Shown here piece after piece: positions 9,374 to 17,558 of a stretch of DNA of 64,000 bases. Position 1 is the stretch's first letter. Every line of letters starts with the position of its first letter. Position numbers and translations under genes: made by a program. The DNA comes from an uncultured Paracoccaceae bacterium (GTDB taxonomy: Bacteria > Pseudomonadota > Alphaproteobacteria > Rhodobacterales > Rhodobacteraceae): NCBI GenBank assembly GCA_947488175.1, contig CANKYO010000011.1, positions 1 through 64,000 of the forward strand, given 5' to 3'. The notes beneath the pieces were generated by a model that made no database searches, was not told the DNA's origin, and worked only from the letters and a program-made list of their open reading frames with translations.

Positions 9374-9489
9374 AGTAAGCCCCAATACAGACTACCGATG
9401 AGCTTAACCATCAAATGTGGAGGAACAATGACGCGACTATGGAAACTTGGCGGGCACGTTGATGCCCGGCCAGTTTGCTGCATGTCGTC

Positions 9490-10104
9490 CTATTCGACGG
9501 TCACGACACCTTCAAAACCTGCTGTGAAGCCTGTCAGGGACATGGTGAGCAGGACTTCTTGATCTGGTGCTGCTGCAGGCACCAGCCTCAGTGTCGCGTT
9601 ACTTCCGCGCTTGAACTGATCGACCTCGGCCTGAGTGAACCCAAGACGCGAGACGCAACCGGCCGCATTGCAGAAGGTGAACGGGTAACGGCGGGCTTCA
9701 CCGCCATCCACAGACAGGGTCAGTTGCTGGGTTAGCAGTGTTTCGAGTGGGACGACAATTGTAGCACCAGCAGCGGCGCGCGATCCGTCGGGCAGGCGGA
9801 ACAGGTTGACCTCGGCCACTTGATTGCCGTCATTGTCCAGCAATAGCTGGTAGAGGTTGCATGGATCATTCTGCCCTTCCGGGGCCTTGACGCAGCGCAT
9901 CTCCCAATCACCGAATTCCTGCAGCACGTAGGGTTCGCCTACTTTCGGCGGCAGAGGTTCACCGAGGATCAGATCATCGGGTGTGCCCTCCTGCGCGGGT
10001 GCGTTTTCTTCCGCAGGGGTTTCTGTTTCGGTTTCCTGCGCTATCGCGGCACCGGCCTGCGTCAATAGACCAGCCAGAATGATGGATTTGAAAAAGCTGC
10101 TCAT
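9490..10104 (-). CDS. Invasion-associated locus B (IalB) family protein
   Basis: Exported protein of the IalB family, common in alphaproteobacteria and named from Bartonella. A signal peptide (FKSIILAGLLTQAGAAIAQ) is followed by an acidic, Glu/Thr/Pro-rich linker to about residue 45. The IalB domain has FGDWEMRCVK and FCNAAGCVSRLGFTQAEV segments with conserved cysteines. In non-pathogens its role is unknown; it is not evidence of virulence. The gene is monocistronic, and a candidate small-RNA gene with its own terminator lies about 110 bases upstream on the same strand. Confidence 0.88.
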   Translation of the reverse strand: MSSFFKSIILAGLLTQAGAAIAQETETETPAEENAPAQEGTPDDLILGEPLPPKVGEPYVLQEFGDWEMRCVKAPEGQNDPCNLYQLLLDNDGNQVAEVNLFRLPDGSRAAAGATIVVPLETLLTQQLTLSVDGGEARRYPFTFCNAAGCVSRLGFTQAEVDQFKRGSNATLRLVPAAAPDQEVLLTMSLTGFTAGFEGVVTVE

Positions 10105-10213
10105 CTTGTTTGATCCTTCGCGTGTTTTTCAAGGGCTTTAGCATGGTCAGGCGGGGCTGTCAGCGCCAAAATCCGCGCGATGGGCAGGCATCCGCTAAGA
10201 CTGTTCAGCCATA

Positions 10214-10274
10214 GAAAAAGGGCCCCAAAGGACCCTTCTCCGTTTTCTCCCTGTCGGACTTGGCCGACTAATTG
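10214..10274 (-). ncRNA. Candidate small RNA 1
   Basis: On the minus strand TTGACG (10304-10309) is followed 17 bases later by TAGCTT (10281-10286), a plausible sigma-70 promoter. The predicted transcript of about 60 nt has a hairpin (GTCGG/CCGAC, 10253-10268), a single-stranded purine stretch AGGGAGAAAACGGAG, and a terminator hairpin (10218-10237) running into TTTTT. The terminator stem contains a U-G pair that would be an A-C mismatch on the other strand, so the orientation is fixed. Expression is not known. Confidence 0.45.
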
Positions 10275-10355
10275 CAGGGGAAGCTACGCAAAGCCATTGT
10301 GTCCGTCAACAGGAAATCTTTGCCTATCTATGTCATAAGATGGTGATCTTGCCAG

Positions 10356-10440
10356 AAAAAAGCCGTGCCCGCAGGCACGGCAAGTCTAACAGGGAGGAAA
10401 TATGCCAAACCGCCCCGTTTGGGTGGCGTGACAGGCGTTT
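10356..10440 (-). ncRNA. Candidate small RNA 2 with exposed CCUCCC segment
   Basis: The minus strand ends in a strong intrinsic terminator: stem GCCGTGCC/GGCACGGC (10362-10381) followed by six T. Just upstream lies the 20-mer TTTCCTCCCTGTTAGACTTG, and before that a hairpin CCAAAC/GTTTGG (10404-10421). Two hairpins around an exposed anti-Shine-Dalgarno-like CCUCCC is the layout of many alphaproteobacterial small RNAs. The 5' end is a guess; no promoter was fixed. The terminator is the firm part. Confidence 0.4.
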
Positions 10441-10505
10441 AGACTGGCATGGATTGGTTAAGAATGTATTTTGATCTGAAACAATCTGACGAGGGAGCAG
10501 TTTAA

Positions 10506-12047
10506 ATGGGCGATCATATCTTTATCGGGGGCGGCGGGGCCGAATACGGAGTGCCGCAATCCCTGTTGCTCGACAAGGCGAACCGGCATGGATTGGTGGC
10601 CGGTGCGACCGGCACGGGCAAGACGGTCACCCTGCAGATTATGGCCGAAGGATTTTCGGCTGCCGGTGTTCCGGTGTTTTTGTCGGATGTGAAGGGTGAT
10701 TTGTCCGGGCTTGCCGCTGCCGGGTCAGCCGAGTTCAAGCTGCATGACGCTTTCATGAAACGGGCTGATACTATCGGCCTTGATCTGCAATATGACAGCT
10801 TTCCGGTGACATTCTGGGATCTTTTCGGCCAGCAGGGCCATCCGATCCGGGCGACGGTCGCCGAAATGGGGCCGTTGCTGCTGGCCCGTCTGATGGAATT
10901 GACCGATGTGCAGGAAGGCGTGCTGAATGTCGCCTTCCGGGTCGCGGATGAGGAGGGCTTGCCGCTTCTCGACCTCAAGGATTTGCAGGCGCTTCTGGTC
11001 TGGGTTGGGCAGAACGCGCAGGATCTGTCATTGCGATATGGCAATGTGGCGTCGTCGTCGGTTGGTGCGATCCAAAGGCAGTTGCTGGTACTGGAAAATC
11101 AGGGGGGCAATGCCCTGTTCGGCGAACCGGCGCTGGATCTGGCGGATATGATGCGGACCCGCGATGGCCGGGGCGAGATCAACATCCTTGCCGCCGATCA
11201 GTTGATGGGTAGTCCACGGCTTTATGCCACTTTCCTGCTTTGGCTGTTGTCCGAGTTGTTCGAGGAATTGCCAGAGGTCGGTAACCCCGACAAACCCATA
11301 CTGGTGTTCTTTTTCGACGAGGCGCATTTGCTGTTTGATGATGCGCCAAAGGCGCTGGTGGATAAGGTCGAACAGGTGGCGCGCTTGATCCGGTCCAAAG
11401 GGGTTGGGGTTTATTTCGTCACGCAAAACCCCGGTGATATTCCCGAGGATGTCCTGGGCCAGCTAGGCAACCGGGTGCAGCACGCGCTGCGGGCCTTCAC
11501 GGCCAAAGACCGCAAGGAGCTGAAGACGGCCGCCGAGACCTATCGTGACAATCCGGAGTTCGATACGGCTGAGGCTATTCAGGAGGTCGGGACAGGTGAA
11601 GCTGTCACATCGTTCCTGAACCCCAAGGGTATTCCGACTGTTGTCGAGCGCACGCTGATCCGGCCGCCATCGTCACAGCTGGGGCTGATCACCGCCGCTG
11701 AACGCAAGTCTGTCATGCAAGCGTCTGATATGGCGGGAAAGTATGACACGCCCGTTGATCGTGATAGCGCCTTTGAGATGCTCAGAAACCGGGCTGATGC
11801 GGCTGCGGCCGCTGCCGAGAAGGCGGAGGCGGAAGAAGAAGCACTTGAAGAGAAGGAACGCGAGTTTAAGGCGGCCCGCCGCTATGACGGTGGCGGGACG
11901 GGGCGGTCATCGTCGCGCAGATCGTCCCGGTCGTCAGGCGGTGGGTTTGGTGGCAAGCTGGCCTCCGTCATTACCAAGGAACTGACGGGCACAACCGGAC
12001 GCCGCATCGTTCGCGGAATTCTGGGTGGATTGTTCAAAGGGCGCTAG
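10506..12047 (+). CDS. YjgR-type HerA-like ATPase (DUF853)
   Basis: Cytoplasmic P-loop ATPase of the HerA/FtsK-like superfamily, DUF853 (YjgR) branch. The Walker A motif GATGTGKT is near residues 33-40 and the Walker B motif is [36 protein letters not shown] is a typical sensor/arginine-finger stretch. The C-terminal part has an Ala/Glu-rich coiled coil and a Ser/Arg-rich tail before a final GGLFKGR. The family is annotated as a putative DNA translocase, but its cellular job is unknown. It starts after a short AT-rich stretch with GAGGGAGCAG ahead of the ATG, and is followed four bases later by a membrane protein gene in the same direction. Confidence 0.88.
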   Translation: MGDHIFIGGGGAEYGVPQSLLLDKANRHGLVAGATGTGKTVTLQIMAEGFSAAGVPVFLSDVKGDLSGLAAAGSAEFKLHDAFMKRADTIGLDLQYDSFPVTFWDLFGQQGHPIRATVAEMGPLLLARLMELTDVQEGVLNVAFRVADEEGLPLLDLKDLQALLVWVGQNAQDLSLRYGNVASSSVGAIQRQLLVLENQGGNALFGEPALDLADMMRTRDGRGEINILAADQLMGSPRLYATFLLWLLSELFEELPEVGNPDKPILVFFFDEAHLLFDDAPKALVDKVEQVARLIRSKGVGVYFVTQNPGDIPEDVLGQLGNRVQHALRAFTAKDRKELKTAAETYRDNPEFDTAEAIQEVGTGEAVTSFLNPKGIPTVVERTLIRPPSSQLGLITAAERKSVMQASDMAGKYDTPVDRDSAFEMLRNRADAAAAAAEKAEAEEEALEEKEREFKAARRYDGGGTGRSSSRRSSRSSGGGFGGKLASVITKELTGTTGRRIVRGILGGLFKGR

Positions 12048-12051
12048 GCAG

Positions 12052-12849
12052 ATGATTGATGGCACAATGCATCGCGGCGCGCGCTTTCTGACATTTGTTC
12101 TGGCGGTGTGTGGCGTGGCGGCGATGGCGGCCCTTCTTTTCGTTGTGCAGTCCCAGCCGCAATTGATTGAACAGAAGCTGCAATCCTTCGCGATCAAAGA
12201 GGTCCAGAGCCGTGCCATTTCCGCGCTGGATCAGGCGCAGGATGCGGCCCAGGGCAGCGAGAACGGGCTGTTGCGTACGCTTGCTGATCGCTTTGCCGAT
12301 GATGCGGAGTTGTTAGAGCAGCGCGATGCTGTGATCCGTTCGATGGTCGCCTCGGTCGCGCAGGATCGCTGCGGTTGTGAAACCAACCGTCTGATCATGG
12401 AGGCAACGCTGGCAAGCATCGCGATCCGGGATCGTATTGCGGCCATGCGGATTGGTGAACAGACGGTGGGCGATTTTGTTGCTGCCCGCTATGACGCGAC
12501 AATCACCGGACTGCGGGCTGATCTGACGACCTTTGGCATTGCCAATCTTGTTGCTTTCTTGACCCTGATCTTTCTGTCGGTGTTCAAGGGCCGCTTTGGT
12601 GCACGCATCCTGCCGATGACGCTGCTTTTGGCTGCATATGTCCTTTATGCGATGTATTGGTACGTGTTCACGCAGGATTGGGCGGCCGCCATATTGTTCA
12701 ATAATTGGGCTGCTGGCGGATATGTGGCCACAATGCTGGTGGTCTATTTCCTGTTGATAGATTTCACCTTTTTCAACGGGGCTATCACCGATGCGATTGT
12801 TCAGACAATTACAACGGCCTTGTCCAATGCACCGGTGCCTGGCTGTTGA
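12052..12849 (+). CDS. Unrecognised membrane protein, co-transcribed with the YjgR-like ATPase
   Basis: A 265-residue protein of no recognised family. One transmembrane helix lies near residues 11-31. It is followed by a helical, charged region of about 110 residues, probably extracytoplasmic, with a CGCE cysteine pair, and then by about three transmembrane helices from residue 160 to 240. The ATG at 12052 is chosen because it lies four bases after the previous stop with AGGCAG before it; an upstream TTG inside the previous gene is less likely. The tight spacing suggests that it works with the ATPase, perhaps as a membrane partner. Confidence 0.75.
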   Translation: MIDGTMHRGARFLTFVLAVCGVAAMAALLFVVQSQPQLIEQKLQSFAIKEVQSRAISALDQAQDAAQGSENGLLRTLADRFADDAELLEQRDAVIRSMVASVAQDRCGCETNRLIMEATLASIAIRDRIAAMRIGEQTVGDFVAARYDATITGLRADLTTFGIANLVAFLTLIFLSVFKGRFGARILPMTLLLAAYVLYAMYWYVFTQDWAAAILFNNWAAGGYVATMLVVYFLLIDFTFFNGAITDAIVQTITTALSNAPVPGC

Positions 12850-12851
12850 CA

Positions 12852-12878
12852 ACACCCGCCTGTATCGAAGGCGGGTGT
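12852..12878. terminator. Hairpin between convergent genes
   Basis: The nine-base stem ACACCCGCC/GGCGGGTGT with a nine-base loop sits directly after the membrane protein stop and just before the convergent ggt stop. There is no clear T-run on either side, so it may act as a bidirectional barrier or an mRNA 3' end rather than a classical terminator. Confidence 0.55.
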
Positions 12879-12884
12879 CGTAGT

Positions 12885-14690
12885 TCATTGCCCGAGCGCA
12901 ATCCCCTCGCGCCGCGGGTCGGCACCACCTTCCAGCGTCTCACCAATGGCGATGGCATGTAGGCCGGAATTCAGGCCGCGGATGTTGACCTCGTATCCCA
13001 GTTCAGTGAGCGTTGCTTCAAACGATACCGCGTCGCTGCCTTCCTCAACATCGTAGGTCCCGAAGCGATTGACCAGATGCGGCATTGCGACCGCCTGCTG
13101 TACATCCATTCCCCATTCCAAATGGGCGATGATGGCTTGGGCCACATAGCCGATAATGCGACTGCCGCCGGGGCTGCCGATGACCAGAACAGGCTCACCA
13201 TCCTGGGTCACTATGGTCGGTGACATGGATGAGCGTGGCCGTTTGCCCGGTTCGACCCGGTTGGCGATGGGATAGCCATCGCTATGCGTGGCAAAGGAAA
13301 AGTCGGTCAATTCGTTATTGAGCAGAAAGCCCCGCACGAACAGCCGTGAGCCAAAGCCATTTTCGATAGTGGTCGTCATGGACAGCGCATTGCCATAGGT
13401 ATCGACGATGGAGATGTGTGAGGTTGAGGGAAACTCGATACTGACATCATCACCCCAAAGCTGCGCGTGGTCCCATGTGGGGTTGCCCGGCGCCACCTCT
13501 GGCAAGGCGACAAAACCATCGATGCGATCACCTTCGATCAGCCCGGCCCGTTCTTCCAGATAGGCTGGATCGACGAGCCCTTGCGTGGGCATAGGCACGA
13601 AATCACTGTCGGCCATGTAACGCCCCCGGTCGGCAAAGGCGAGGCGGGACGCATCGCCAATCAGCCGCCATGTGTTCGAGTCGCTTGGGTCCGAGATGTC
13701 GAAATTATTCACGATCCCGAGGATCTGCCCGACTGTTAGTGCGCCGGATGATGGCGGCCCCATGCCACAGACATCGTAGACCTGATAGGCCACGCAGACG
13801 GGGGCGCGTTCGACCACGTGGTAAAGGGCAAGATCCAGCGTCGAGAGCACGCCGGGATTGCCCTCGGCATTGCGCACGGTGGCGACGATATCCTCGGCGA
13901 TGGGACCAGTATAGAATGCATCTGTTCCATGGGTCGCGATCTGGCGCAGCGTATCCGCATAGTCCGTGTTGATCAGGGTGTCCCCGGCCTGCAAGGCGTT
14001 GCCGCCCGGAAAGAAGTAGGCGGCGGTAGCCGGAAAGCGTTGCAGTCTTTCGCTGTCATTGGCGATGGCGCCCGCCATGCGCGGCGAGACGGCAAAGCCG
14101 TTTTCGGCAAGGCTGATTGCTTCGTTGAAAAGGCCCGCCCAGTTGGACTGCCCCCAGCGGCGATGGGTATCTTCCATCAATTTTGGCGTGCCGGGTGTGC
14201 CGACGGACAGGCCACCGACGACCGCGTCGAAAAAGCCAAGGCGTTCACCGTTTTCGTCCTGAAACAGCGTGGGTGTTGCGGCTAAAGGTGCGGTTTCACG
14301 ACCATCCAGCGTGGTGATTTCGCCAGTTGTCGCATCGTACCAGACAAGGAAGGCGCCACCGCCCAGCCCAGATGATTGTGGTTCAACCAACCCGAGTACT
14401 GCCTGCACCGCAACCATGGCATCCGCTGCTGTGCCGCCATCGGCCAGAACGGCAGCACCTGCCTCAACCGCGAGCGGATTGGCAGCGGCCACCATCCAGT
14501 CTTCCGCAGAGACGGGAACGCCCGCCGTCTTGGCAGCGAGGGCGGCCTGTGCCGCCTCTGACAGGTTCTCGAACCCGGCCTGTGCTGTGGCCTCCTCTGG
14601 GGCGACCGCATCTGCGGCTTGTTGGGCGAAGGCGGGAGACAGAAGGCAGGCACTGAATAGGCAAGGGGTAAAGAAACGACGCAACATCAT
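12885..14690 (-). CDS. ggt: Gamma-glutamyltransferase
   Basis: Periplasmic self-processing Ntn hydrolase that transfers or hydrolyses the gamma-glutamyl group of glutathione. A signal peptide (LRRFFTPCLFSACLLSPAFAQQ) starts the protein. The autocleavage and nucleophile Thr lies in STSHISIVDTYGNALSMTTTIENGFGS, and the glycine-rich GLGGGAFLVWYD and VIGSPGGSRIIGY segments are typical. The 601-residue length is normal. The ATG at 14690 is preferred over 14723 because GAGG lies six bases ahead of it and the longer start adds residues before the signal peptide. It appears monocistronic. Two tandem palindromes lie about 80-130 bases upstream. Confidence 0.92.
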   Translation of the reverse strand: MMLRRFFTPCLFSACLLSPAFAQQAADAVAPEEATAQAGFENLSEAAQAALAAKTAGVPVSAEDWMVAAANPLAVEAGAAVLADGGTAADAMVAVQAVLGLVEPQSSGLGGGAFLVWYDATTGEITTLDGRETAPLAATPTLFQDENGERLGFFDAVVGGLSVGTPGTPKLMEDTHRRWGQSNWAGLFNEAISLAENGFAVSPRMAGAIANDSERLQRFPATAAYFFPGGNALQAGDTLINTDYADTLRQIATHGTDAFYTGPIAEDIVATVRNAEGNPGVLSTLDLALYHVVERAPVCVAYQVYDVCGMGPPSSGALTVGQILGIVNNFDISDPSDSNTWRLIGDASRLAFADRGRYMADSDFVPMPTQGLVDPAYLEERAGLIEGDRIDGFVALPEVAPGNPTWDHAQLWGDDVSIEFPSTSHISIVDTYGNALSMTTTIENGFGSRLFVRGFLLNNELTDFSFATHSDGYPIANRVEPGKRPRSSMSPTIVTQDGEPVLVIGSPGGSRIIGYVAQAIIAHLEWGMDVQQAVAMPHLVNRFGTYDVEEGSDAVSFEATLTELGYEVNIRGLNSGLHAIAIGETLEGGADPRREGIALGQ

Positions 14691-14770
14691 GATGGACCTC
14701 ATTGTTGGAACGAATGCGGTCAAGGTGACGCAAGGGCAGGTGAAATGTAAAGCGGGTCGTGGCGTGCACG

Positions 14771-14821
14771 ATTTTTCGTCGAAAAAACGTAGGGCTAAAA
14801 GTCTTCGCGAAGATTTTTAGC
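14771..14821. repeat. Two tandem palindromes upstream of ggt
   Basis: A perfect palindrome (TTTTTCG-T-CGAAAAA, 14772-14786) is followed at 14794-14821 by a 28-base palindrome centred on TCTTCGCGAAGA with one mismatch. The second could end the minus-strand transcript of the corrinoid methyltransferase gene; either could be a regulator site for ggt. Confidence 0.5.
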
Positions 14822-15000
14822 AGATCATCGCAAGCGGTGCGTTATTGCAGATCACGATGAATTGGTTGCCATTGGCCATCAGGTGAAATCCGCGCCGCCG
14901 CACCTCTCATTCAAAGCGTTCGCGCCCGATCTTGCGGTTAACATCGCTGATTTTGCGGTGGATCACGTTAATGCAGTCCCAGTTTTGGATTAAGCGCGCC
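14817..15000 (-). pseudogene. Possible decayed ORF with in-frame TGA
   Basis: In one minus-strand frame the stretch reads as plausible protein, NWDCINVIHRKISDVNRKIG and so on, interrupted by TGA at 14907-14909. It resumes as EVRRRGFHLMANGNQFIVIC and stops at 14817. The pattern VIHRKIS..NRKIG..F.EVRRRGFHL faintly recalls the end of a winged-helix DNA-binding domain. There is no start codon with a good ribosome site, and the 5' part overlaps the end of the methyltransferase gene. A chance frame is quite possible. Confidence 0.2.
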
Positions 15001-16057
15001 GCCGCCGACCGGTCCGCGCGCGCCCTTCGCCCTCTTTGACCGGGGCGCGGTTGAACTTGATCCATTCTGCGCCCGACGGGTCATTGTCGGTCAAGAAGTT
15101 GGCGGCGCGGATTGCTGCCATCTCGCTACCAGCGCGCGGTTTTGTGGAGCCAAGGCCGAAGAGCGTGACAAAGGTTTCGTCGTCCATGTCGTCGGGCAGG
15201 ATGATACCGGCGGCGGCTATTTCGGCCTTTTTCTCGGCGATCTTGATAGGGCCGATTGGCAGTGCCACCGGGTTCATGATGGCAGAGGTCATGCCGGCGG
15301 TCATTGCCATGGGCAGGAAGGCGTTGTTGATCCCGTGACGGTTGGGCAGACCGAATGAGATATTCGACGCGCCGCAGGTCGTGTTGACCCCCAGCTCTTC
15401 GCGCAGGCGCCGCACAAGGGTGAAGACCTGCAGCCCGGCGGTGCCCATGGCACCGATGGGCATCACCAGTGGGTCCACAACGATGTCATGGGCCGGAATG
15501 CCGAAATCGGCGGCCCGTTCCACGATCTTCTTGGCAACGGCGAAGCGCACGTCGGGGTCTTCGCTGATCCCGGTATCGTCGTTGGAGATGGCCACGACTG
15601 GGACATTGTATTTCTTGACCAATGGCAGGACGAGTTCCAGCCGCTCCTCCTCTCCGGTGACCGAGTTCAGAAGAGGGCGCCCTTCGGCTGCCGCCAGACC
15701 ATTTTCCAGCGCGCCGGGGACGGAACTGTCGATGCAAAGCGGGATGTCGACCACGGCCTGCACTCGTTTGACCAGTTCGGTCATCAAGGGCGGTTCGACA
15801 AAGTTGTTGTCGGCGTAGCGGGGGTCTTGGGCCATCTTGTTGGAAAAGACTGCACCGGAGTTCACGTCCAGCACGTTGGCACCGGCTGCGGCCTGCGCAA
15901 TCGCGTCAGCCTCGACCCGGCTGAAATCGCCACGTTCCAGTTCCTCGGCCAGGATTTTTCGACCTGTGGGGTTGATCCGTTCACCGATCACGCAAAAGGG
16001 CTGGTCGAACCCGATAATGGCCGTCTTGGTTTTGGATTCGACTATTGTGCGTGTCAT
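14990..16057 (-). CDS. Methyltetrahydrofolate:corrinoid methyltransferase
   Basis: TIM-barrel enzyme of the pterin-binding (dihydropteroate synthase-like) family that moves a methyl group between tetrahydrofolate and a corrinoid protein. Diagnostic stretches are FCVIGERINPTGR at the N-terminus, GANVLDVNSG, PLCIDSS, NSVTGE and GASNISFGLPNR. The C-terminus is arginine-rich (GRARTGRRRRA), which is unusual. The ATG at 16057 is chosen because AAGGA lies ahead of it and the upstream extension has no homology-like sequence. It lies ten bases after the MetF-like gene, so both probably pass methyl groups from a methylated substrate into the folate pool. The partner corrinoid protein and substrate methyltransferase are not in the window. 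Confidence 0.88.
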   Translation of the reverse strand: MTRTIVESKTKTAIIGFDQPFCVIGERINPTGRKILAEELERGDFSRVEADAIAQAAAGANVLDVNSGAVFSNKMAQDPRYADNNFVEPPLMTELVKRVQAVVDIPLCIDSSVPGALENGLAAAEGRPLLNSVTGEEERLELVLPLVKKYNVPVVAISNDDTGISEDPDVRFAVAKKIVERAADFGIPAHDIVVDPLVMPIGAMGTAGLQVFTLVRRLREELGVNTTCGASNISFGLPNRHGINNAFLPMAMTAGMTSAIMNPVALPIGPIKIAEKKAEIAAAGIILPDDMDDETFVTLFGLGSTKPRAGSEMAAIRAANFLTDNDPSGAEWIKFNRAPVKEGEGRARTGRRRRA

Positions 16058-16067
16058 TTTGGGGTCC

Positions 16068-16991
16068 TTAGGATTGGCAGGCTGGAACGGCTGAACTGCC
16101 GCCATGATCGATCGCCCACTGTGCGTTGGTCTTGATCCCGCCCAGCGGGAAGAAATGGACACGTTCGATATTGAAATCAGGATTTGCGGCCTTGTGGGCG
16201 GCGAGTTCGGTCAGAACCTCGGTTGGTTCGTAGGGGAGCAGCAGTTTGGTCACATCCATCGCCCGCTTTTGCAGAACCTTGAGCGATGGCCCGACGCCGC
16301 AGGCGATGGCGAATTTGATCAGGGTCTGCAGCTTGGCGGGACCTGCGATACCGATATGGATCGGGATCGTGATGCCCGCGTCGCGCAGCGCGTCGGCCCA
16401 AGCGATGATCGGCTTTGCCTCGAATGCGAACTGGGTGGCCAGTGCCATGTCGGCATCTGTCGTTTCGCTGAATTTCTGTTTCCAGCGCAGGGCGTCCATG
16501 ACGTTTCTGTCGGTGCCGTCCTTGTCGATGTCGCGGTTGCCTTCAGGGTGGCCGGCGACGTGCAGGCGCTTGAAATCGCCGAATAGACCGGTTTCCATCA
16601 ACTGCATTGAACTGTGGAAATCACCATGTGGTTCCGCCACACCACCGGCCAGCAGCAGCGCCTGATCAACGCCAGCCTCACCTTTGTATTGTGCGATCCA
16701 CTCCGCCAGTGTGGCCTTGTCCTTGATGATGCGCGCCGGGAAGTGGGGCATGACGTGGTAGCCATCGGTAGCCAGCCGCTTGGCGGTGGCAACCATATCC
16801 TCGATCGGGGTTCCCTCGATATGCGCGATGTAGACGCGTGTGCCAGCGGGCAGAAGATCGCGGAAATCCTCGACCTTTTCGGCGGTGCGCGGCATAACCT
16901 CAATTGAATAGCCCTGCAGAAACGCCTCAACATCAGGATTGACGCTGATCTCTTCGATTTCTTTGCGCTTGAGGAAGGGTAGCAAGGACAT
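16068..16991 (-). CDS. Methylenetetrahydrofolate reductase-family protein (MetF-like)
   Basis: Folate-dependent TIM-barrel protein of about 307 residues related to MetF. Visible family features are HIEGTPIEDMVATAKRL, MPHFPARI, LLAGGV, the AGHPEGN flavin-binding-type motif and ATQFAFEAKPIIAWADALR. It probably oxidises methyl-THF to methylene-THF, or the reverse, in the same C1 route as the methyltransferase ten bases downstream. The ATG at 16991 has GGAGG five bases ahead of it and fixes the start. It is preceded by the PF13769-type small protein with a 41-base gap, so the three genes form an operon. Confidence 0.82.
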   Translation of the reverse strand: MSLLPFLKRKEIEEISVNPDVEAFLQGYSIEVMPRTAEKVEDFRDLLPAGTRVYIAHIEGTPIEDMVATAKRLATDGYHVMPHFPARIIKDKATLAEWIAQYKGEAGVDQALLLAGGVAEPHGDFHSSMQLMETGLFGDFKRLHVAGHPEGNRDIDKDGTDRNVMDALRWKQKFSETTDADMALATQFAFEAKPIIAWADALRDAGITIPIHIGIAGPAKLQTLIKFAIACGVGPSLKVLQKRAMDVTKLLLPYEPTEVLTELAAHKAANPDFNIERVHFFPLGGIKTNAQWAIDHGGSSAVPACQS

Positions 16992-17032
16992 AACGACCTC
17001 CGTAAGGCGTGGGGGGATGCGGGGCGGGGGTT

Positions 17033-17329
17033 TCAAGCCCAACCGTCATTGGTGATCAGGGTCTTTATCCGTTCGGCATCGTATTCGGCATCAATGCGGG
17101 CGACGGCGGCTTCGGCGGCTTCAGCATCTGTGCCCTCAGCCGGGTAGGGGTCGGCCTTGCGGAAACCGGCCATGTATTCATCGGATTCGGCGGCACCTGA
17201 CTTCATCGCGGCCCGGTCGATTGCCTGTTCGAATCGTTCCGGCAGGGGCAATTTAGTGCCCCGACGGCCACGGCCCACGATGACCTGAGCGGGCATGTCG
17301 CGCCAGTAAACGATGGTGACGTCAGGCAT
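17033..17329 (-). CDS. Small PF13769-type ('virulence factor') protein
   Basis: A 98-residue soluble protein starting MPDVTIVYWRDMPAQVIVGRG, which I recognise as the small family labelled 'virulence factor' (PF13769) in databases. The label is historical and gives no function. In Rhodobacteraceae it often travels with the methyl-THF/corrinoid genes, as here. GAGGA five bases ahead of the ATG fixes the start. It is first in the three-gene operon with the MetF-like and corrinoid methyltransferase genes. A role tied to corrinoid or folate C1 transfer is inferred from linkage only. Confidence 0.75.
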   Translation of the reverse strand: MPDVTIVYWRDMPAQVIVGRGRRGTKLPLPERFEQAIDRAAMKSGAAESDEYMAGFRKADPYPAEGTDAEAAEAAVARIDAEYDAERIKTLITNDGWA

Positions 17330-17558
17330 CTGATTCCTCTTTATTCTGATCCCGGTTTAACATCCGTTTTTCCTTGTCGAAGTCGGTTTTCGACATCGTG
17401 GATGCTCTGAGCGACTGCATATGGGTACCGTGCACATCCGTTCCACACCAGAGCAGTTGGGGGTCATAATCCTCATATCCAAGATGTGGACGGCTCACGA
17501 AAGCGTACACAAGACTTGCACCGCACCCGTTGTCGCCCTAGCTTGGAGGTAACTCGAA

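Larger units (their letters stand above)
10105..10505. other. Gene-free region with two minus-strand terminators and inverted 20-base motifs
   Basis: About 400 bases between divergent ialB and the YjgR-like gene contain no long ORF. They hold two intrinsic terminators that work only, or best, on the minus strand (10214-10237 and 10356-10381). They also hold an inverted pair of related 20-base motifs (10243-10262 and 10381-10400, 17 of 20 matching). A nine-codon plus-strand ORF at 10402-10431 follows a strong Shine-Dalgarno sequence. Separate entries describe each part. Confidence 0.6.

Noticed and set aside
9490-10104. IalB as a sign of a pathogen
   Set aside because: IalB-family proteins are widespread in harmless marine alphaproteobacteria; the name is inherited from Bartonella.
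14907-14909. In-frame TGA as a selenocysteine codon
   Set aside because: No selenoprotein family match and no obvious downstream SECIS-like hairpin at the right place; decay or chance is simpler.
17322-17396. 24-codon minus-strand ORF overlapping the start of the PF13769 gene
   Set aside because: It has an ATGCCTGA overlap typical of coupling, but no good ribosome site of its own and no recognisable product.
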